This document shows positions 1 through 15,000 of a stretch of DNA of 64,000 nt, piece by piece. The stretch is from Aradus depressus. Its lineage: Eukaryota > Arthropoda > Insecta > Hemiptera > Aradidae. A model generated the notes under the pieces. It saw only the letters and a list, made by a program, of their open reading frames with translations, was not told the origin of the DNA and did no database searches. The stretch spans positions 16,068,222-16,132,221 of the forward strand of contig OY759222.1 in NCBI GenBank assembly GCA_963662175.1, given 5' to 3'. The position numbers and the translations under genes were made by a program. Every line of letters begins with the position of its first letter. Position 1 is the stretch's first letter.

Positions 1-3000
1 GGTCCAGCTTGACTCTGCTATTCAGATGGAGCTCTGGCAGGTAGGCTAGTAATGTTATATTGATGTACATTGATTCTTTGATCACAGAGGTGCGTTTTAT
101 ACCCTTATAATCCAAAGCATGAGGGCCCATATAACAGCCCCTCGTTATTTAATATCATCTACTCTTCTACTTCTTTAATGAAGAGCAACCTTTCGAACCT
201 ATCTTTCCTCAACTCATCTGGGTAGAGAAGCGCCTCATCGAAGCTGTGAATAACCTTCACATTCGTTCTGGATGTATAGAATGGTTTCCTCAATCACTTC
301 TCATCTTCTGCGGAACAAAACTCATCATAAAGAGACGTTTTTTAACCGATCACTTTTCCCAATGTTCTCTGGGGTTAGTCAAGAAGAGTTGTTCTTCTGT
401 AACCCGATCCTCTAATCAACTCTTTTAAATGTTGACAATCGGGTTGTTCGCGCCAAGATGAGTTTCCTTTCCGTAATGCTCATTCCTCCGAAGCTGTTGA
501 GGGGTCGGGTCCAATATGGTTCTCTTCCGTTGCTACATGAGCCTGTTTGTCAGCTTGTTCATTTCCTTCCATTTCTATATGTCCTGGGACACAGATGAGT
601 CACATTTCTTTGCGCCTGACATAGTACATGTTTTATGGGAAGAGGAAATAATCAGATTTTTCAGAAAACTGATAACGCAAGACACTTTAGTTTACATACA
701 CAACTCTCTCAAAACTGGCACTTGAAATGTTTGGCATTTCCGTTGTATCCCCACTTTTTCAAGTCTGTTCAAGATCGAAAATCCAATCCCCTTGACATAG
801 TCGGTTTCCTGTAACGGAAGAGAATTTGTGTTCAAAATGACATCTATTCTTAGTGGCGATTAAAATTGCTAACTATATTATGCCTAGATATTTCGTACGG
901 GATCCAAATATAGGAGATTTCTTGTAAAACAATTTTTTAATTAAATAATATCTTCAAAAAAGCTCTTTACAGTTGTTATATCCGTGTTGTTCTTTGCTTT
1001 TCTTTCTTTCTCCTGCAACTGAATTTTTTATTACATTATTATTTCTTGTTTATTGCTCCATTTTATTACTATTGTTATAGCTATTTCTATTAGCTGCTTA
1101 TCTGTCTTATTTCATTATTATTATTTTTTTTTACGTTATATTATTTGTTATATGTCATTTTGGTACAATTGTACAGGAATTTAATATTTTTCTATTTTAC
1201 TTATTGTTCAACTGTATTATTTATTTTTACTTTTTATGACCCTCTCATTCTGGCCATTGTCAATATATTTGTATACTCTATACTAGAACGTCTTGTAAGT
1301 GCTTCTGTAAACAAAGTATACATTATGCCTGGATGTGAAATTTTGTTTATTAATTTGTTTGTTAATTAGTTTATAAAAAATATGTTATTACTACAGTTGT
1401 TTTCAGTGAACTTCATACAATCTGCCATGTGACTTTTTTTCGAAAATTGAGAGTTTTAACTCAAGTCCGGGTAAAGAATAGGTTTAAGCCTCCTGTTCAG
1501 GATTGGCTATCTCAGGTCAGAGGACATCTGCTGACACTATTCATAATCCGTCTTTGTAAATGTTGATGACTTTCTTCTGAGAGTCTTCTAGATCCAGAAA
1601 ACAGGGTTCACAACGGAGAACCTTGTTTTTATATTTTCTTTTTGTTTGTTCTAAGCCAGATGGATACTGCGCATTGTTGAATTATATATGGGGTTCCCCA
1701 CTCATACGTGAATCTGTTGTAGTTGTCTGTAGACTTCCTATAACATCTTATTGCGTGCGGTTGTCTTTAGGAAGCATACAAGGCTATAGAGGACATCCAT
1801 GGTCTGATGAACATGTCCAAGAAGCCTCCCGTCACCAAGACTATGGCCAACTACTACCAGAAGCTGGCCATGGTCTTCTGGAAGGCTGGATATTACCTCT
1901 TCCATGCCGCCGCTCTCTTTAAACTCTTCCAGCTCAGCAAGGACATGAAGAAAAACATCACTTCCGATGAGCTACAGAGGTAACATATGAACCTAATTAA
2001 TATCAATCAATTATAATTAAATCAATAAAAATATAATCTCACCAAAATGTGACATTGGTTGTTATTCTTCCGAAGTCCGCGCATGGGTGGGGATTGAAAT
2101 TTTTCATTTCTTGCGTTAACCTATTATGTACTCATCGATATATTTTGGAACTCACCTTGTCTTCTCTACTTCTATAAAATACGATTTCTGTGTGTAGCTG
2201 ACTATTTTTGTGTAATTGCGATAAACTTTGGAACCCATGAAGAGATTTCGATGCGGTTTTCACCTACTTCTAAGTTGAGGAACGCGAACATATTGTGGAA
2301 CTTGTAATAAATAAATAAAACTTATTTTTGAAATATTGTCTATTCCACCAAAGATATTTACAGAACTACCGGTTTCGGCCTTACACCATCGTCAGGTCTA
2401 ATTATGAACTAGACACAGTTAGAATATTTTTCAAGGAGGCTTTAGGCTACATATTAGGCTTTACTATCCGGCGGCCTTTGTAATTTTGCACATTTATTGT
2501 GCTTTTGATACATTCAATACTTCGTTCAGTTTTTAATCCAGCTTTTGATTTATTAATATGTGTAAAGTTAGCAATTATAATGATCTTCGAGTTAACACTA
2601 AAAGTAGGCGCCACCATTATGCTCCTCAGGAACTTGAATCCTCCTTTATCCTTTATACGGCACGCGGCTGCGAGTGGTATCATTAAAGCCAAACGTGATC
2701 GAAGCCACCATCATTACCGCTTGCGCTGCAGGAGATCCTGTATTTATACATCGCATAACAATGATAACGACCGATTACCCATTCCGACTCAAACGGTTGC
2801 AGTTTCCAATTAAAATTTGCTTCGCTATCACTATCAAAAAGGCTCAGGGACAAACCCTAAAAGTTACCGGTGTAGACTTACAAAATGAATGCATCTCACA
2901 CGGATAACTGAACTGTACGTCGCCTGCTCCCGAGTCGGCAGCCACATCAAACTATTTCTCCACGCACCCGAAGGTAAAACTTCCAACATCGTTTACACCA

Positions 3001-6000
3001 GGGGTGGCCAACCCAAATGATCCCGCGGGCCGCATATAAAAATATATATCCCCATATCAGATTTGGACCCACTAAAAACATATTTTGGAGTGAAAATTTA
3101 AAACAGAATGAATTATTATTATGGTTTTTATTATTATTCATACATATAAACATAGATAATATAATAATGAAATGATTGAATAATATTTCATTTATTTAAT
3201 TAGTGAGATATTTGTTTCTCAACTTTTTCACTTGGCTTTTGCAAGTCGATCTCAATGCGTGTATTAGCACATGTTTTATGCATAAAAATATTATGTAAAA
3301 TTGTGATGAATCTCGCGGGCCGTAAATTTATATAAGGCGGGCCGCGGGTTTGCCACTCCTGGTTTACACCGAAGTCCTTCGCTGATTTTATTCCACATGT
3401 CTAACCCCCTCTTTGTCCTGCCCCGAACCGCCAAGAAAATGATATGGGTACTGCAGCTAGTAACAGTAGGTAAGTTAGCTTTTTGGCACATCAAAAATGA
3501 TGGGTTAAAGTTGTAGATTCAAATCAATGTTACAAAGTTCGTTTTGGTTTCTTTAATGATTACACAATTTTTATTCCGTAAGTGTGCCATTTTATATTCA
3601 ACAAATTTAACTCATTGCACATGTTACAAAATTGTGTATGTTGCTACCACTGTTATAACGGTGGGTGAGAGATGTCTGGCATAGAGTGACGCTGGTATAG
3701 AGTGATGTCTGGTATAGAGTGACTCTGGTGTTTTAGGATGGCCTGCTGTGTCCTGCTGGCCACACTCTCCATCCCGCTACCCTCGGCTCATCCTGAGTTC
3801 GACAGATTCATCGAGACAGACAAGTCTCCCCTGGAGAAGGCACAGCGGCTGGCAGTCCTTCTCACTCTCCAGCAGCCTCCCACCCGGGCCTCTCTCATCA
3901 GGGATCTGGTACTTTATATATTCCTTTCATTATCTTTCTAATATAAATATCCCAAGTAACAAAGGCTGACGTTGTTTGTTCCACAGTGGCTGGTGGAGAA
4001 GTCAGGCTGCAAGCGTCTAGTAATACAAAATGACAATTTATTCTTCAGTTTTTAGTAATACCATAAAACGAGGTTACTTTGCAACGAAGTGTTTCAATGC
4101 ACCAAACTCTGAAAAAATTAATAAATGTGCCATTTTTAAAATATTTGATACCCTCATAATTAAAAGAGCACAAAAACATGTACTCATATATGAATTTGTA
4201 CTCGTTAGATTGGCTATACTGCTAAATTTATCAGAGCAACAGGCGTCTTATTGTTCAATAAACTTTTCATGACTATAATAAATTTAAGTAAACTAAAACG
4301 ACTCGATTTGTCAGAAACTATGAGAATTTGCAAAATCTGTGGTTTTCTTTTATTCAGAATATATTGAGTTTGCCAGACCACAGGTTTTTCAAATTTTCTT
4401 TATAAGTTTTCAAAAATTACTTTGAAAATTTTCAAAATTAAGCTTGTGTTGCAATTCCGATGGTCCTTTTCTCAGATTTGGTCTAGAACGGATAAAAGAG
4501 CACATAACTGATATAGTAAGGAAAGGGGAAAAATCCACATTTGCGAAACATATAAATGATATGGGTCACTCATTCAACGAAACAACCGGCATAAAATACC
4601 TCCACTTATGTGAAAAAGATAGACCATTAGATTCTCTAGAACAGCTAGAAATTAATAGGACTCGAAAAAATGGTAATTGTTCAAACGACCAGACACACTT
4701 CAAATTTTCTCCTTTGCTAATCCCTTTCAGATAACAAATATCCATTACAACATTAATCTAGATTAAATAACTTCCTACATAACTATATATTGTACATTTG
4801 TTATATTGTTTTCTCCTAATGTTAGTTTTTAGTTCTATCTTAATTTTATTTTCAAACAAGTGCACAGTTAGCTATTACAGTTAGAATATAGACTTCCACC
4901 CCCTGGTTTTACCAGAGGAGGGGACCCTTTCAACCAGGTACTCTTAGGTTAATATAAATATGTATGCCTGGCAAATATCTCAATTATTGTTGAACATTGT
5001 GCTGACGATGGCGTAAGCCGAAACCGGTACACATTTAAGTATAGTTTTGTGGAATTAGACAATATAAGTGTTCAAAAAAGTTTTTTTTTTTTATCTATTA
5101 CCTATTTTATTTTATTTATTAAATATATGAGTTGAATATATTATTATATAATTTAAAAAGGACTATTATGCTTATTATATTTTATTTTGAAGAAATCTCT
5201 CCTATTGTTTTGTTAAATATTGTTATCTGCTTTGTTTTAGTTTAGTTTTTATTATTAAGAAATTATATTTATTTATTATGTATCGAACTCCTTGCTGCAA
5301 GATAATTTATCTGCAATAAAGTTATTAATTTATTATATATTATGTATTGTATTGGGTAGGTGCGTATGAACGTGGTGCAGTTGGCATCTCCACAACTGCA
5401 GGAGCTATACCAATGTCTGGAGGTTGATTTCAACCCTCTCACCCTCTGTAAAAGGGTTCAAGCCGTCACCTCTCAGCTTCAGGGGGACGAACAGTACGTA
5501 TCTCCTCTTCAGGTCAGTACTTCATATAGCTAGTCTAGATTATTACTCTTATTGTTCACCATGAATTATAAAACAAAGATATATTTGGTTTATTCAGAGG
5601 ATATGTGCAAGTAAAAACAAAATATTTTTCACGGGTAGAAATTAAAATATTGTTGTATTAAAATACGTTTATTATCGTCATGTTGAACTAATTTACGAAT
5701 TAACGTTTATTTATTTCTTAATGGCTGTTATAACAATCCACTAACATCTATTTGTTAAAAAAAAAAAAATTAATGATTACCATTTTTATTTTTAACAGTT
5801 TTTTAGTTTATTTATGCTATTATAAATCATGGGTTATTTCAAATTTGATATAATTGATTTTCCAGTAAAATATCAATTTCGCTCACTGAACAACCCGTTT
5901 GTAAACAGTTATCTTAATCATCCGGTCTTATCAACAATGCTTCTTGCGTCTTGGGTTATATTTGAAAAAAAAATTGAGTTATCTGAAAAAAGCCCAAATG

Positions 6001-9000
6001 ACGACCGACAAGAACTGAACATAGATCATTTGGTCTTAAGAATCCTCAAGGATCAAAATAAGGTTGATTTAATCATGAATTAAACGAAGAGAAGCCAAGA
6101 GTGCCAAGATAAATTCACAGAATACATGATTCTAGTTAGGTTTTGTACCCGGGATTTAACTACGAGGTTATATCGCCTACTGCCACTCTGGAGGACATGA
6201 GCCCATTTCTACTATAGGAGTCCTAAATTGTCTCTACCCTAAACTTTAACTAGTACCTGACATCGCACAGTTCGAGACCATCGCTTAATGTTCCATCCTG
6301 AGGACGGCATGCTCAAGTTTTCGGCCAAGTTTTGAACCCGTGATCTTGAGCTCAGTAGGCTAGCATGCTACCTAAGACATCTAAAATATCCAACTAGTTT
6401 TGACTAGGTGTTTAAATATAGAAGTCATAAGGAATAGTTAGTGTAAAGAACACATATATGACAGACACTGATGATGGGAGTGCTTCCCCCTAGTAATGGG
6501 GGAGAACTGATGCTGTAATAATGTATATTGATGATTTTTAGATGTGATAATTAACAGTAAAACTATAAATAAATAATGCCTGTCTGATCTGATTTTGAAA
6601 TGGGTGGGTGGCTGATTGCTTGGATTGTATGGCGATTTGTTTTCAAAATAATGTAAAAGATCAGAGCGCTATTATTTATTGTTTCGATGTTTAAAGCAGT
6701 TGGGAAAGAGACGAAATTTTCGTTTCAAGCCGGGTACATATAGTAGAGGTTATCTATGTTAAGAAAAAAAATAATAAACATTTAATTTGGATCAACGCAA
6801 GAGGCGCTATACACAGGTGAAAAATATACACATATTGCCAGATGACGATGTCTTGAAGAAGCCGGGGCTTCAGACGACTCGCAGAGGTCCCCCAATGTCA
6901 AAGGTAGCAGCCCCAGAAACATTCTGCAGCCCAGTCCTGAACCTTGTCGCTAACTCCAATATGAAGTCTCGAACGTCGGGAACACCCAGCTCCCTGCGTA
7001 TCTGAGAATTTTCTGACAAGCCAAGGCGCGTTTACGTATTTACATAATTATGATAATAATTTTACCAACCTTTGCAGGATGTGACCCTAGTGAAGCTGAT
7101 CCGGCAGGTGTCCCAGGTCTATCAGACTATAGACTTCAACAGACTCTTGGAGTTGGCTCTCTTCACCACACCCTTCCATCTGGAGCGGCTTCTCGTCGAC
7201 TGTGTCCGACACAACGACATGCAGGTGATTTACTCATAAAAAGAATTCAAAATATTGATTGCCGTTGATGATTGTATAACTTCTCCTTTTGTATTTCAGA
7301 TACGTATCGACCATGGTGCGGGATGTGTCCATTTCGGTATGGATCTGTCAGAGTCGCCCCAACTAAACGCCCAGGATGGTCCTATCCTCCAGAGCATGCC
7401 GTCCGATCAGCTGAGAACTCAGCTCATCAAGATGGCCAATGTTCTCCGCGACTCCGTCAAGATCATCAACCCTCACTCCAACAAGGTACCACCTCACTTC
7501 ACCGCCCAACATTTAAATAAATATCCTTATATTAGAAATTATCCGTTAACATTAGCACCATGTTTTATCAGTGGTTTTTGAAAGCATTTTTACTGAGGAA
7601 CACGGGAGAAATAATTAAAAATATTCTGTGGTCAATAAATTTCTAGATATGACACTGATGTACTAGTAGTACTTTTTCCATGGTTTTTGTTTTTTAATCT
7701 CGAAATTAAAAAACATGGAGCATGCCATCTTTCAGATGTGCCTATCAGGTATTCGCTAAAAACTCCAAACCGGTAGGCAAACGTTGGGACTCCCAGAGTA
7801 GAGCCGGGGCTGATGTTCACCAGAGTGAGGAAAAAGCGTTCTGATAATTGGCGATGAGACCTCTCAGTTGTAGCTCGGACATGAGTCACTAAAACACACA
7901 AAAACATATTGACGATTGTAATAGATTGATCGAAATGTTCTGCTCTAACCACCGGAGCAATTAATTCCAAATTCGGTTCAACATTTATTTTCAGGGGTTT
8001 AATACTAAAACAAAATTCCAAATTCTCGATTTTTCTACTCAGTCTTATCATTTTAAGTTTCTAATCTCATGTAAACTCACAAGTGATATATTTATTTGAG
8101 TTAATTTTCGTTCATGTGCATTATTTTAATAATTATTTCACAAAGGGACGATTTTCATAAAATATACCATCGGCGATCATCGTCGAATGTGTCTTATTGA
8201 TGAAGACATGGAATATATTCTGTTCAACTGCCAGCGGCATATGCAGGGAACTCGAGAGATTTATTAGGAGTTCAAAGTCTGAATTATTTTCAAAAAATGG
8301 CATCAAATTTTAAATTTTCGTAATGCGACACTTGAAATAGAATTTTGTAGTCGTTTAAGTGTATTTTAACATCAAGGTTCTGTCTCAGATCTGTAACCTG
8401 AAATTTATTTGATGAAGATAATTTCATTTGTAAATAGAAATAGGTTCAGACTAGATTGGAAAAATTGTATTTGTTGATATATTCAAATATTATATTTAAT
8501 TTCTAACTCTTGTTGACTTTTTTTTTTACAGGCTGAAAAAGACAAAACCCGACTTCAGCTGGTACAGCATTATAAAGAAAACATGGTGAAAGAACATCAG
8601 AGGATCCTGGCACGACACAAGATTATCGAAGACAGGAAGGAGTACCTAGAGAGGCTCAACACCGTCAGGGTAAAAACACAATTTTAATACCTTCTGTCGA
8701 AATTTAATATCAAAATTTTCACGACAAACTCCATCATCACGCCAATCCACTTATTCTCCAATTATCCACGAACACTCTCCCCACAAATCCACCAAGACGT
8801 CTAAAGCGGGCATGGCAGAGGGACCTGCTCCAGGACTAGCCTGGACTCCTCTTCGGTCACGTACCTCAGCAGTACAGCGACATACTTGCCACAGCACATC
8901 ATCACGATCACTAGTGACAAATGTTGTCGTTTTGAATATGTAAATAAATAAATAAAAATAAATAAATAATTTGTTGGGGCTCCTCGTGATAAAGTGGTCT

Positions 9001-12000
9001 GGGCGCTCCTTTCCAGAGCCAAGAAACCCAACCATTTACATGAAAAAGTAGACGTGTGATCTTCCTGTCTGTGGATGTGTCCCCCTTAGGGATGAAAATT
9101 AATAAATAAAAAAAAATCGTCGGTGAATCCCAAGTTATGTACTTCCCCAGCACGAATTAATCGATTATGCATTCTCTCCCTCCAAAATTATAATCGATCA
9201 TCTGGGCTAAAATCACTAGTTAGTTGACTTGGAAATGGACTTCTGAATCCTTATACTTAATTACTCGTTACATTCATTACATTGGAAGTTATTTGGGGTT
9301 TTGAGTTCTTTATCCCTCTCTCTAATCCCCCTTCCCTTCGGCCGATTTCTCTCAAGATTAATAGATGTCGTCCTTAAAGGGTTTTGAATTTACATATGAA
9401 AATTCAATTTGAATTTAAATACCTTACTTCTTATAATTTATCAATTTAGTAAAAGGCAATCAGGTATAATTTCAATATATAATTTATTTCATTTTTTTCT
9501 CAAGACGTTTCGACTTATATTGTCATTTTCAATCCAACAACACAGATCAATCCCCATTTATTATTTCATTCCTTTATTATACAAACAATATTATAAATAG
9601 AACCTATAATAATAAATGAGGATTGATCTGTGTTGTTGAATTGAAAATGACAATATAAGTCGAAACGTCTTGAGAAAAAAATGAAATAAATTGTATATTG
9701 AAATTATACCTGATTGCCTTTTACTAAATTGATAAATTACATATGAAATTTCATGTCAATACAAGTTTTTCAACGACAGTTATTAGAGTTTTTGTGTTAA
9801 GACCCCTCCCTCTCAAATTGCTCCTTCCGTTTGGCCGATTTTTCTGAAAATAAATAGATGTCTCATTATGGGATTCTGGTTACACATGGAAAATTTCATG
9901 TCGATACATATTCATTCTATTGCAGTTATAGGTTTTCACAAACAACACAGACTTTTTTTTTTTTCATTTTTGAAATCAGGGGTCGGAAGATGAAATTCCG
10001 TTGAAAACTCAACATGGAAATTCTCGGTTACATAACTTCCCTCAATCTTCTATACCTGGGGAAGAAAAAAATCGTTACAATTGTTTTCTCTGATGTTTTC
10101 TCAACCATAATGCTGTCATTGCTCTGGATGCTGGAGTATTTTACAGGGTACCATTTTTTTTTTTTTGTATATTCAACTGAAGTAGTTGCTTTGTCTTCTA
10201 TTAATACGTTATAATGTAGTCCAAAATAATTTAGGTATCCCCATGCTCGTTGTTGAAAGACCAAAAATAATAATTTGAACCCTTATATATATATATATAT
10301 TTTTTTTTTCCTTCAAGATTCATTAATTTTATATTTTTCATGTTGTTTTTTCTGCTGTTACCAGGAGGAGCAAGAGGCGCGCAAGTTGGAGGAGCAGGCG
10401 CGGCAACAGGCGATGGCCGAACAGCGGCGCTTGGACCAAGAGCGGGAGGAGCGAGAACGAAAACGACATGAGAACGAGATCCAACAGATCAAAGATCGCC
10501 ATCTCAAGGAGAAGATGCAACAGATCTCACAGACCGCCCACGGGCAGAAGATCCTCCGCAAACTGGATGAAGAGGTTAGCAATATGTTGATTTATGACTC
10601 TACTAAAAAATAAATCTGTGAGAAAAAAGTATATGTATGTATTTATAGCAAATTGCATTCACACCCAAATCCATACATCCATTCACTTTCTTCACCACAC
10701 TTGCCACATAATCCTCCCAGGATATTGAAGAGGAGGTGGAACCGTGACTTACTATAATCCCAAATTGCAACCCCCCACTTCTTGAAACAAAATCATAACA
10801 TTCATTGATAATAATCATCATATTCATTGTTTTGAAATTTCGCCCTGAGGAGCTTCCGCTGGGTAGCCTTCTTTTCTCATTCCAATCAGGACATCCACTA
10901 TCAATCAAGTCCTCTTGGTAGTTGGTTGTTGCGTCATGCCAACAGTTGCGACCAACATTATTAAGACAAAAAAAAAATTGTATATGTATTAAAAATACGT
11001 TTGTATTCTCACTGCAACCAAAAACCATTTTTCGAACATTCTGTCGTCCAGTGGTACATCAATTAAGTGTAGTATATATACCTGAATGTGAAAAGTTCAT
11101 TGGCTTTCCTATAAAAATTGTCAAATGTAAATTATAAATTTTTATAATTAACAATACACATATATTTTCTCTTAAGTTAAGAAAAATAATTCATTTGTAT
11201 TATCTTTATTTCATTGTAGGAAATAAAGAAAATGGACGCGGAACAGATTGCCGCACGAGAAGCAGAAGAGTTGCAGAAAGAAAGAAGAGAAATGCAGCAG
11301 AAACTGAAGTCGCAAGAGAAGAAGGTAGACTACTTCGAGAGGGCCAAACGTCTGGAAGAGATACCCCTCCTTCAACAGAGCTTCAGGGACAAGCAGGTGA
11401 GTTGACATATCTGTCTTGGGTAAAAAGGTTTAAAATCATTTTCCTAAGGAGCACACCTAATCAGCCAAACTGTATATAGATAATCAAAATAATCTGGTTT
11501 AGTAATATTTATCAAAAATTTCGTTTTAGATACAAGATGTCATCTGGTTAGTATTGAAATTAGTAACTTACGTCCGAACATTAGAAAAAAAGTTACCGCC
11601 TATGTACTTCCCCAGCAAGAATTAATCAATAACGTTATTGCCCTCCCTCCAAAACCATTTGACCGTTTGGGCTAAAACTCATTATTTGACTTACATAGTG
11701 GCTTCTAAATCTAAGTTTTGTGTCTATTAATTTATTACATCGGCAGTTATTAGCCTATTTAAGTTTTCCAATTGGGCTGAAAATCGATTAGTGTCGTCTT
11801 ATAGGACTTAAAATTTACATTTTAAATTTCGTCTTAATACATTCATTACAACGGCAGTAATTTGAGTTTTGGTTTTAAGGCCACCTTCCCTTTCGGCTGA
11901 TCCCGCTGAAAATTAGCAGAGGTCCTCATGAGATTCTGGGTATACAAAATTTTATGTCGATACATTTAGTCTATGGGGAGTTATCATGTTATGTTCGCAG

Positions 12001-15000
12001 ACATACAGCACTTTGTTTTTATCATTTTGAAATCAGGTGTTGGAAATTATGAACACTGTTTTTTTTTTTCATTCGAGGCGCAGAGAGTTATGCCGTTGTC
12101 TTTCTATTTACATAGAATAAGCAGTTATCAATATTACAAAGGAAAGAACAAACCTGTTATTGATATCCTATAATGAAATCAAGTTTTCTCAAGCATTCCA
12201 AAAACTGATTTGAATTTCCATTATTTTCTCTCACGTTACCCATCATTCTGGGATTTCATTTTTTGCAACTTTTCATTAAATACAATTTAGTTTTTAATTC
12301 TGTGTACGAAGGATATCTCATGTTCAGTATAACGTAAAATTCTTTTGTTCAGGTAGAAGAGAAGAAACTTTGGGAAGAACAAGAAGCTCGTCGAATTGCA
12401 GATTTGGTGGAAGAACGCGAGCGAGCTGTGGAAACCCGAAAACGACTCTCGAGAATGACTCAAGACAAAGACGCCTTCTTGAGCAAACTGCTTGCTGCCA
12501 GAAATAAAGTTTATCAGGTATGGAAAGACGTCATATCGCTATTATACTTATTTGGGGGAAATTGCGGTGTTATAGGAAATACTGGTGCGACAAGCTATAA
12601 TATTTTATGTTATTTTTTCAGGAAAAGGTGAAGGATTATGAGAAGAAATTGTCAGAGGAACGTAAAAAACGTTTGGCGGCGAGAAGAGAAGAAAGGATCC
12701 TGGAGAGGAAGACGACCTGGGAGAAAGAGAAAGAAGAAGAGAGGATTAGGAAGGAAGAGGAGGAGGAACGCGCTCGGGTGGAGGAGGAACGACAGAAGAA
12801 GGAGGAGGAGGAGGCACAGAAGAAGGCAGAGAAACTCGAGGAAGAGAGGTAAGTGAATACATTTTCTGGTCAGAGCTCAAGATCTTGGGTTCAAGACCCG
12901 GCTGTAGCCCTTCGGTTTTTTTATCTGGGAGGTGAAAATACCTTGAGCACATCGTCCTGAGCCTTTTCGATGTCAGTTACTCGTTAAAGACCCCTAACCT
13001 AGGTAAATAAATCTGGGTTCGGACTTCCACAGTGGAGTTGGACTCGTGTCCTCCGGAGCAACGAAAGAGTAGGAAAGAGCTCTGCTAGTAGGTGAAATGG
13101 CCTCGTAGTTATAGCCTGGGCATGCGTCACAATAACTAACTCTTCTGTAGAGATTTTTTTTTTTTTTTGAGGTCAATATATCAACTGCTGTGATTATTTT
13201 CGATGAGCCACATACAGATGTACTGCCCTTTGGAGAGAGGTTTCAATAATATAGATTTAACATTATATAACATATTGACGATTTAATTCAGAAAGTATGA
13301 GGTCATGGCTAGTTTCTCGTTCATTGTACCCTGGAATTCAGTGGAATGTACCTCAATTGTGGTTCATGGATTGATTGATCGGTACCTCACGAACTTTTAT
13401 CAAGAAAAAAATAAAATAGTATAATACAGTCTACGTTATCGTAACGCGGAATTAATGCAATACATTGGCCAGTGTTGGTATTGTTCCCAACTCAATTTTA
13501 GGGAATTTGTTATAAGGAAGAATAAATAGAGGCATTTTTCACAATTTATATTAATTTATTTTTACATATTTTAAACTTTTCTGATTTTGTTGTATAGAAA
13601 GCGTACAGATGCCCTTAAAAGGCAGGCAGAGATCCAACGTAAGAGAGAAGAGGAAGCGACCAAACGACAGGAAGAGAAGGAGAAAGCACTCCAACAGCAG
13701 AAAGAAGTCAAACCTGCCCCTGCAACCGGCAATGCGCCCTGGCGACCTAGTACGTACATAAGGTTTATCTAGACATATGTGCATGAGTGGAGTAAATGTT
13801 AACTATTCTCTCATTTGTTGGCGCAGAACGGAAACCATACCTTTAATGGGAAAAGTGAATTTTTCAGGACAGATTTAAATTTTTGTTTTTAACTATGTGT
13901 AACTACAATTCGTGACTAGTCCAATACATCAAATGAACTCCGTTCTTTTGAAAATTGTTTCTTTTATGAGACCCTGTCTTCAAAAATATACGCTGAACAT
14001 CAACTCTTGACCAACAGAAGCTGAGGCATGCCTTAGAGTATTAGAATGAACAGTATTTTTTAAGGTGACTTTGAAGTACCTGCTACTTAAATCCCAAAAA
14101 TACGTAGTATTATCAGTATGATTTGTATGTATTTAATGTAACTTATGATTGTAGGTCGATTCCGGGAAGGTGGAGAAACCAAAGCTCCGTCTGAACCCAC
14201 GACCACTCCTTCAGCTACTAGTGCTACCACTAGCAGTTCAGCAACATCCTGGAGGAGGAGAGGAGACTCACCGGCCAAAAAAGAGGAGGACACCAGGGAC
14301 AGGGGATTCAAAAGAGACGAGGAGAGATCAGGAAGCAGCTTCAAAAGGGAAGAAGACCGGGGAGGGTTCGGGCGGCGGGAACGGGACGACGACAGGTCAT
14401 CAGCATTTGGACGTCGGGACCGGGACGACGATAGGTCGTCGGCGTTCGGTCGAAGGGACCGGGACGATGATAGGTCGTCGGCGTTTGGACGTCGGGACCG
14501 GGACCGAGAGGAAGACAAATACGGGCCGCCCCGCCGGGACCGTGATGAAGGATTTGGACGTCGTGGTGGGGAAGATGAGAAAGGGGGGTTCGGCCGGCGT
14601 GGAGGGGATCGGGAGGAGGAAAGATTCCCCCGACGCACAGAGTCGAGTAGGCCGGCCCCAGAGGCTGGGGGCAGCTGGCGGCGAGGACCCGCCCCGGCCC
14701 CACCAGCAGAGTCAGAATCACAGGAGTCCGCTCCCAGGTATGTAAGGGTGAAAGTATTCTTGAACTTGAAATTTCTATCTTAAGTTTTTTAAGGCCAGTT
14801 CTTTTTAACGTTCCTATTGCATCATTAATGAATTAAATTTAAGTTGATTGAACATCATTTTTTTTTTTTAAATATACACATTTATTATTTATCAATTAAT
14901 TTTAACGTTTATCCTTAAAATTTCCAGGAGAGGGCCCAGTGATGAAAAGAAGGAGTGGCGTAGAAACGATCCTCCTCCTCCTGCAGCGGCGGCAGCTCCT

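Larger units (their letters stand above)
5513..7077. other. eIF3a intron with SINE and LINE pieces
   Basis: AT-rich intron between exons 5360-5512 and 7078-7224. An 84-codon frame at 5829-6083 matches nothing I know and has no splice or promoter context. It also holds SINE-A (6134-6378) and a Jockey-type relic (6790-7045). Confidence 0.6.

Noticed and set aside
5829..6083. 84-codon frame in an eIF3a intron as a nested gene
   Set aside because: No known motif, AT-rich composition typical of intron, no evidence of transcription in the sequence.
7632..8051. 139-codon minus-strand open frame in an eIF3a intron
   Set aside because: It overlaps a SINE-A fragment in antisense, has no recognisable domain or splice context, and looks like chance.
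14087..14638. 183-codon and 126-codon minus-strand frames rich in Arg/Ser/Pro
   Set aside because: They are antisense to the eIF3a Arg/Asp repeat exon; the repeat keeps all frames open.
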